From Clostridia bacterium (GTDB lineage Bacteria > Bacillota > Clostridia > RGIG6154): a stretch of DNA of 64,000 bases. This document shows positions 60,401-64,000 of the stretch, piece by piece. The position numbers and the translations under genes were made by a program. Each line of letters opens with the position of its first letter. Position 1 is the stretch's first letter. The notes under the pieces were generated by a model, which ran no database searches, had not been told where the DNA came from, and worked only from the letters and a program-made list of their open reading frames with translations. The stretch spans positions 1 through 64,000 of the forward strand of contig JAFQQW010000061.1 in assembly GCA_017410375.1 (NCBI GenBank), given 5' to 3'.

Positions 60401-62158
60401 AACTTAGCTTCTTTGGTAGACATTTATGAGGTAACCGGTGACAAGAAATACTTGGATGCGGCAGAATATGTAGCAGAATGGATGACCACCGGTTTATGGG
60501 TACCCGGTGTGGACGGCGAAAAGAAACACGCCCCCATCCTGGCGAACGATTTAAGCCAGTTGCAGAAGAATTTCCATTACGGCTCCGAAACCCACGAGCA
60601 TTTCTGGTGGGCAGGGGATACACAGCTTCGTGCAGGCCGTGAAACCTTAACCGACACCGCGCACAACAACGACATCATCACAAGCCGTACCCGTGAGGTT
60701 GAGGGCTGGATTCCGTCCCGTGCAGGGCTTGGTGTAGAGCAGGCATCCACCTTCGGCAACGGCTCGAACATTGTCATGCAGTCGTTTGTAGGCGATTTTA
60801 TGAAGCTTGCGGCATACACAGACAATGAATTCCTGGCAACCGCTGCAAGAAATGCCATTATCGGCCGTTTCAGAAGCTATGACGGCTACTACAGAAACGC
60901 ATACATTACCTATCAGCAGGAAAGCAACTATCCGATAGACGGCCCCGATTACACAGGTATCTACTGGCATCATATTCCGCCTTTCCTGGCAATGCTGGAA
61001 GATTTCATCATTAACCAGACCTTTGCATGGTCGGGCAGAAACATTTCGTTCCCGTCACTCCGTCAGCAGGGTTATGCATACTTTAACTCCAACCAGTACG
61101 GTCATGAAGCAGGCAAGTTCTATGATGAGGATAACATGTGGGCATGGCTGGCTGAGGACACCGTACATCCCGATTCCATTCAGGTTGACTGGATGGCAGC
61201 AAGAAAAGACGGTGTGGCAGGTATTGCGTTCATGAACGAGGACGAAGTGGCAACCACCACAACCATCACTTTAGGCGAAAAATTCGGTGCAGACAAGAAT
61301 TATACCGGCACTGCAACCCTTTATGACAAGAGCGGTAAAATCGGTACAGTTGATGTTAAGGATGGCAAATTTACATTAACCATTCCTGCAAAATCGTTGC
61401 AGGCAGTTAAATTAAACATTGCATCCGTTAAAGCACCTGCGTATGCAGGCATGGACTACAGCAAGACCAGTGCGGAAATCGGCGGTACGATTTCGGAACA
61501 CAAGAGCGGTAAGGGCTATACCCTGCAGATGGCAGAAGACAGCTACTTTGCTTATGTATATACCACCTACAAGCCTGCCGACATCAAGAGTGCAACCTTA
61601 ACCTATACCGTAGACGGCAAAAAACAGACCGAAACCGCTTCTGTATATCCCTTTGAATTTATTGTAAAGGTTGACAATCCCGATGCGGTATTTGAATACA
61701 CCCTTTCGGCAGAGGCGACAAGCGGCGGTACATTGGATTTAGGCAGCGGCAAGCTGATGACTGCGAAAAAATCCGAGGCGCTCGGCATTAAGTACGAGCC
61801 TGCAGAAAGCACCTCCGGAACAGGCTCGGTCGCTGCAGAAGCATTAAAGTTTGAACCAACCGACATTAAGCTGGATTTCCAGGGGTCGGCACAAAATGTA
61901 TTCCGCTTTATTGTGATTCAGGATTCCCTGCCCTTTGAACCGACCGCAGAGAATGTGGTTGGATTAAAGCTTACCGGCACCATCAACAAGGGTGGCGAAA
62001 AAATTGAGTACGCAGGCAACATCCAGAGCATTGAATTCCGCGACGGCGGAAAGTGTGTGCTTGTGGCAGGTGCAGGCAATGTGGGCACGGCAGGATTTGG
62101 CTCTCCCACTGAGGGCGGCTATTCCTGGGAAAAACTCACCATTCATCCGATTGACTAA
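57404..62158 (+). CDS. Giant secreted multidomain protein P4 (probable carbohydrate-active enzyme)
   Basis: 1584 aa, shortest paralogue. Signal peptide ends near MTAFAADE. One N-terminal CBM-like module (~25-170, GNHGKQGYFWQSS), PF07833 pair (~203-318), second CBM-like module (~325-470, YGTHGGTGYAW), beta-rich region, alpha/alpha region with YWHHIPPFLAMLEDF, beta domain and one C-terminal ~105-residue module. It is most similar to P1; ~410 bp (60949-61359) is nearly identical to P1 DNA (2551-2961), while flanking DNA is more different. There is no catalytic family assignment. It is probably expressed with P1 through the shared promoter element. It is followed by a terminator and then the GH110-like gene. 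Confidence 0.85.
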   Translation: MKKLLSVLLALSLLASLMPMTAFAADEIVFKADKTYIVLGPDGFTSYGAFKSVEDGTTGYKIITGGIDKDINTKDTADIKICLPKDGVYKIYALSKDFTTNPGIRFYDIRVGDTKTFRTGNHGKQGYFWQSSDAFSCYGGEMPLSVIDASGNYARCAAIVITDDLSFNPSSAPEAVKKMIAERQYKEGDLTYSAVTLEGRPDSEIAINLNGQWMTFDVDPVLMNDRTMVPFRAIFEALGCTVSWDDENQVAKGQRNGVIIELPIGYTTAKVGDMSYTLDQPAVLKDSRTLVPLRFVSEALGAQVKWDDPTQTVSILAPIPDEMVLFGQKSYSDVGTWSVDTAAGVDTLMGEAMIGTQPGSGSKLEDADTTNNKPAIANFSLSQGGTYRVWVSSRDFATNQQGDRFFQVSFNDQPMMEHKYGTHGGTGYAWASGGTVELPAGENTLYVHDTSGFFARFDGILLSKDLEYVPSSNYADLSKLVLPYDNTPSLPRSFPLYANEQSDPTESYSIESEQNKVVFYKVPTSKGQVIQNEIYAKEDGAWVKTKNRNEDLGYMVMQADKASYSVAEGKFGLNYSYTINGKSYGSLSSNPYLAGIPHHFIPTDYTVNGNSVTLLSSNEAGTLSATWSFDDNPYPLVSIDFTPAKDGVYSVVAWEGKGFTAEQFEYALAPFRIQYKRVPEEPQLMTEMYLFTPMGTYTLYENNEYSAKPVTKGVVLDPSWIPKRWVYKDNNLFGISMKTVDLAHRGTVFAPVLGAEESVMPAGVPYNVRVRMVSDVASWSDNYHNTVTNLFDVNDYRKNYENSLNEAIFNTRSLMLDDKYGGWDQYDKAHYNMEGMNVTSVANSMAALQAYLLSEDEEMLEKRAIPTLANTLTRGHIHFNRTGVAGGGGYWQPKTEPDPIGEPVSGFNANVIGGMYEMTHGGVPYLLNYGLQKGKTEVTNSYGSIASFSNDLSMYKYTGDKKYLDTAIEKADKYLENTVYAESTQQPEFSLFIYISYYPNLASLVDIYEVTGDKKYLDAAEYVAEWMTTGLWVPGVDGEKKHAPILANDLSQLQKNFHYGSETHEHFWWAGDTQLRAGRETLTDTAHNNDIITSRTREVEGWIPSRAGLGVEQASTFGNGSNIVMQSFVGDFMKLAAYTDNEFLATAARNAIIGRFRSYDGYYRNAYITYQQESNYPIDGPDYTGIYWHHIPPFLAMLEDFIINQTFAWSGRNISFPSLRQQGYAYFNSNQYGHEAGKFYDEDNMWAWLAEDTVHPDSIQVDWMAARKDGVAGIAFMNEDEVATTTTITLGEKFGADKNYTGTATLYDKSGKIGTVDVKDGKFTLTIPAKSLQAVKLNIASVKAPAYAGMDYSKTSAEIGGTISEHKSGKGYTLQMAEDSYFAYVYTTYKPADIKSATLTYTVDGKKQTETASVYPFEFIVKVDNPDAVFEYTLSAEATSGGTLDLGSGKLMTAKKSEALGIKYEPAESTSGTGSVAAEALKFEPTDIKLDFQGSAQNVFRFIVIQDSLPFEPTAENVVGLKLTGTINKGGEKIEYAGNIQSIEFRDGGKCVLVAGAGNVGTAGFGSPTEGGYSWEKLTIHPID

Positions 62159-62164
62159 GCTTTT

Positions 62165-62199
62165 AAAGGACTGCGTATGTACGCAGTCCTTTTTTAAAA
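62165..62199 (+). terminator. Terminator of P4
   Basis: AAGGACTGCGTA/TACGCAGTCCTT hairpin followed by TTTTT. Confidence 0.9.
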
Positions 62200-62203
62200 G
62201 TTG

Positions 62204-62238
62204 TTGACTTTTTCATAAAGGTTTGCTATGATTTAAAA
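62204..62238 (+). promoter_or_regulatory. Promoter of the GH110-like gene
   Basis: TTGACT and TATGAT, 17-bp spacer, around 62204-62232, then GAGAGGAGAGGG as RBS before the ATG at 62257. Confidence 0.7.
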
Positions 62239-62256
62239 AGAGAGGAGAGGGTTTTT

Positions 62257-63873
62257 ATGGTAAATTACAAGGATTTTGCAAAGACGGAGGATGTGGCATA
62301 TAACATCCACACCGCTCTTTTATACTGCAAGGAAAAGGGCGAGGACGGTCTTGTTTTTGATAAGGGTGAATACCACATTTTTGCAGAGCGGGCATCTGAG
62401 GGCGTGTATGCCATGTCCAACCATTCGGATGCAGGCTTTAAGCGGTGCTGTTTTTTGTTGGAGGGTTTTGAAAACTTTACAATAGACGGCAACGGCAGTG
62501 ATTTTATCTTTGAGGAAATTTTGACCCCTGTTATCATCAGCAACAGCAAAAATGTAACTGTTAAAGGGTTTTCGTTTACCGCAAAGGAAGATTTGGCAGG
62601 GCAGTTTGATGTGGTACGTGCAGGCGACGGCTGGATGGACATCAAAACCACCCACGGCACGATTTATACCCATGGCGGCGATTTATATGCAGGGCAATTC
62701 AAAGGAGAAACCAAAAAGCTCCGGTACTTTGACATTCACGACAGCCAGGGGCGGATTATAGATGGACCCAGCGAACATTTCTTTGCGGCACATGACAGCG
62801 ACAACCGCATGGTTTTCAAGGCGCTTGAGGACGGTACTTATCATGCAGAGTGTCTGCCTGCACCCGTTTATGAGGGGCAGAAGCTTGTAATGGGTGCCGG
62901 AACAAGAAGGGCAGCAACCATTTTTGTAAACGCCTCTGAAAATACGAAAATTGAAAATGTTACCGTTTACAGCGGTATTGGCATGGGCATTATTGCACAG
63001 AATTCAAAAAATATTGATATTGGTCACTTTAACACAAAATGTAAGGACGGCAGATGCTTCTCCATTAACGCGGACGGCACGCATTTTGTGCATTGCGAAG
63101 GGGATATCCGCATCCATGACTGCTATTTTGAAGGGCAATTGGATGATGCGTTGAATGTACACGGCATTTATCTTAAGATTGTGGATAAAATTGACAACAC
63201 CTTATTGTTAAAGGAAGTGCATCACGAGCAGGTGGGCATTGATGTGGTCAGTGCAGGAGATGTTTTGCAGACCGCAGACCCTGAAACCCTCATCCCCAAC
63301 GGTGAATACAAGGTGAAAAGTGTAAAACGCATCAATTTACAGCTTTTGGAAGTGGTTATCGACGGAGATGCCTCGGACATCCGCATCGGGGATGTGGCAG
63401 ACGAAATTTCCCATGTGCCGGATGTGATATTTGAAAACTGTACCCTTGTAAACAACCGTGCAAGAGGCATGCTTCTGGCATCGGCAGGCAAGATTACCAT
63501 CCGGAACAATCTGTTTAAGACGCCGGGGCCTTCCATTAAGTTTGAATCGGACGGCAAATACTGGTATGAATCGGGTGGCACAAAGGATGTTTTAATTACC
63601 GGAAACACCTTTGAAAACTGCAAATACAGCGGTTGGGGCGACTCGGTAATTGTGGTAACCCCCAGAGAAAAGACGGAAGAAGGCAAATACTATCACAAAA
63701 AAATTGCGGTGGTGGAAAATGAATTTAAAAACTGCAAGGGCTATTTAGCTTCCATTGACAACACCGAAACCTTTGTGTTTAAGGGAAACCGCATCATCGG
63801 TCAGGAACTTAATTTGTACCGTACAACCCATTGTAAAACGGTTGATGTAGATGAACAAAAAAAGGGGCTGTAA
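62257..63873 (+). CDS. Right-handed beta-helix glycosidase, GH110-like
   Basis: 538 aa, no signal peptide, so cytosolic. Repeated short beta coils such as FTIDGNGSDFIFEEI, SNSKNVTVKGFSF, FEGQLDDALNVHGIYLKIVD and NNRARGMLLASAGKITIRNNLF fit a parallel beta-helix. The DALNVHG segment and the order of blocks resemble GH110 alpha-1,3-galactosidases from memory. Those release galactose without retaining metal-dependent lyase chemistry. The exact substrate is unknown. It follows P4 in the same direction with its own promoter, and is probably the intracellular partner for P4 products. Confidence 0.75.
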   Translation: MVNYKDFAKTEDVAYNIHTALLYCKEKGEDGLVFDKGEYHIFAERASEGVYAMSNHSDAGFKRCCFLLEGFENFTIDGNGSDFIFEEILTPVIISNSKNVTVKGFSFTAKEDLAGQFDVVRAGDGWMDIKTTHGTIYTHGGDLYAGQFKGETKKLRYFDIHDSQGRIIDGPSEHFFAAHDSDNRMVFKALEDGTYHAECLPAPVYEGQKLVMGAGTRRAATIFVNASENTKIENVTVYSGIGMGIIAQNSKNIDIGHFNTKCKDGRCFSINADGTHFVHCEGDIRIHDCYFEGQLDDALNVHGIYLKIVDKIDNTLLLKEVHHEQVGIDVVSAGDVLQTADPETLIPNGEYKVKSVKRINLQLLEVVIDGDASDIRIGDVADEISHVPDVIFENCTLVNNRARGMLLASAGKITIRNNLFKTPGPSIKFESDGKYWYESGGTKDVLITGNTFENCKYSGWGDSVIVVTPREKTEEGKYYHKKIAVVENEFKNCKGYLASIDNTETFVFKGNRIIGQELNLYRTTHCKTVDVDEQKKGL

Positions 63874-63893
63874 ATTTATTACAGCCCTTTTTT
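63864..63893 (+). terminator. Terminator of the GH110-like gene
   Basis: GGGCTGTAA/TTACAGCCC hairpin followed by TTTTTT. It is homologous to the hairpin at 147-177 at the other end of the window. Confidence 0.9.
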
Positions 63894-63921
63894 AGGGAAT
63901 AGGAAAAAAAGTTTGGAATGG

Positions 63922-63981
63922 ACAAACTTTGTTCGCCTTTATACTCGCGTTTTTGCGATCCGGACTTTTTTTACATTCCCT
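63922..63981. repeat. Right copy of terminal inverted repeat
   Basis: The reverse complement of 1-60 with two mismatches. The outer 19 bases (63982-64000) have no counterpart on the left because the window begins inside the repeat there. Confidence 0.85.
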
Positions 63982-64000
63982 TTTTTTTAGGCAAAAACGA

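Overview
The window looks like a chromosomal segment of an uncultured Clostridia-type Firmicute, probably a gut polysaccharide degrader. This rests on the AAGGAGG ribosome binding sites, TTGACA/TATAAT promoters, a glycine riboswitch, an SdpR/SdpI pair, a Clostridia-style rubrerythrin, several secreted proteins with copper amine oxidase-like N-terminal domains (PF07833 type), and the short dispersed repeats common in Oscillospirales-like genomes. No rRNA, tRNA or CRISPR array was seen.

Layout. (a) 1-19100: a small secreted protein, then three giant secreted paralogues on the minus strand (P1 1372-6516, P2 7553-12940, P3 13142-19090), with an AraC regulator (6700-7515) between P1 and P2. (b) 19300-26100: an alanine/glycine:cation symporter under a glycine riboswitch, three lipoproteins, asparagine synthetase, a small membrane protein and an SGNH hydrolase. 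(c) 26100-33500: an AT-rich accessory island with two hairpin-ladder repeat arrays that abut a truncated pyrophosphatase fragment, decayed membrane genes, a TIR-domain gene and a serine recombinase/KilA-N cassette. (d) 33600-44500: a GH127 arabinofuranosidase-type enzyme, a SPFH/NfeD pair, transport genes (Kef-type antiporter, MgtC), SdpR/SdpI and rubrerythrin. (e) 44600-64000: a second AraC regulator with a GH37/63-like enzyme, a DUF4838 protein, a secreted GH16 protein, a secreted SGNH/esterase protein, CorA with a possible leader peptide, a TIM-barrel isomerase, RlmH, the fourth giant paralogue (P4 57404-62158) and a GH110-like beta-helix enzyme.

The carbohydrate genes probably work together. 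Secreted multidomain enzymes (P1-P4, GH16, SGNH) cut or de-esterify an outside polymer. Proteins without signal peptides (GH127, GH37/63-like, DUF4838, GH110-like, TIM-barrel isomerase) would finish the products inside. The AraC proteins probably control expression: the promoters of P1 and P4 share a 20-bp element at a fixed distance from the -10 box, and P2 and P3 have CAAC boxes 21 bp apart.

The most unusual structures are the two ~224-bp hairpin-ladder arrays at 26341-26789. Each has four direct repeats followed by four inverted copies. Most repeats are separated by different small perfect hairpins, and each array ends in the same ~30-bp tail. The two ends of the window carry a 60-bp inverted repeat (58/60 identical by eye). 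All readings were made by eye; no database search was run.
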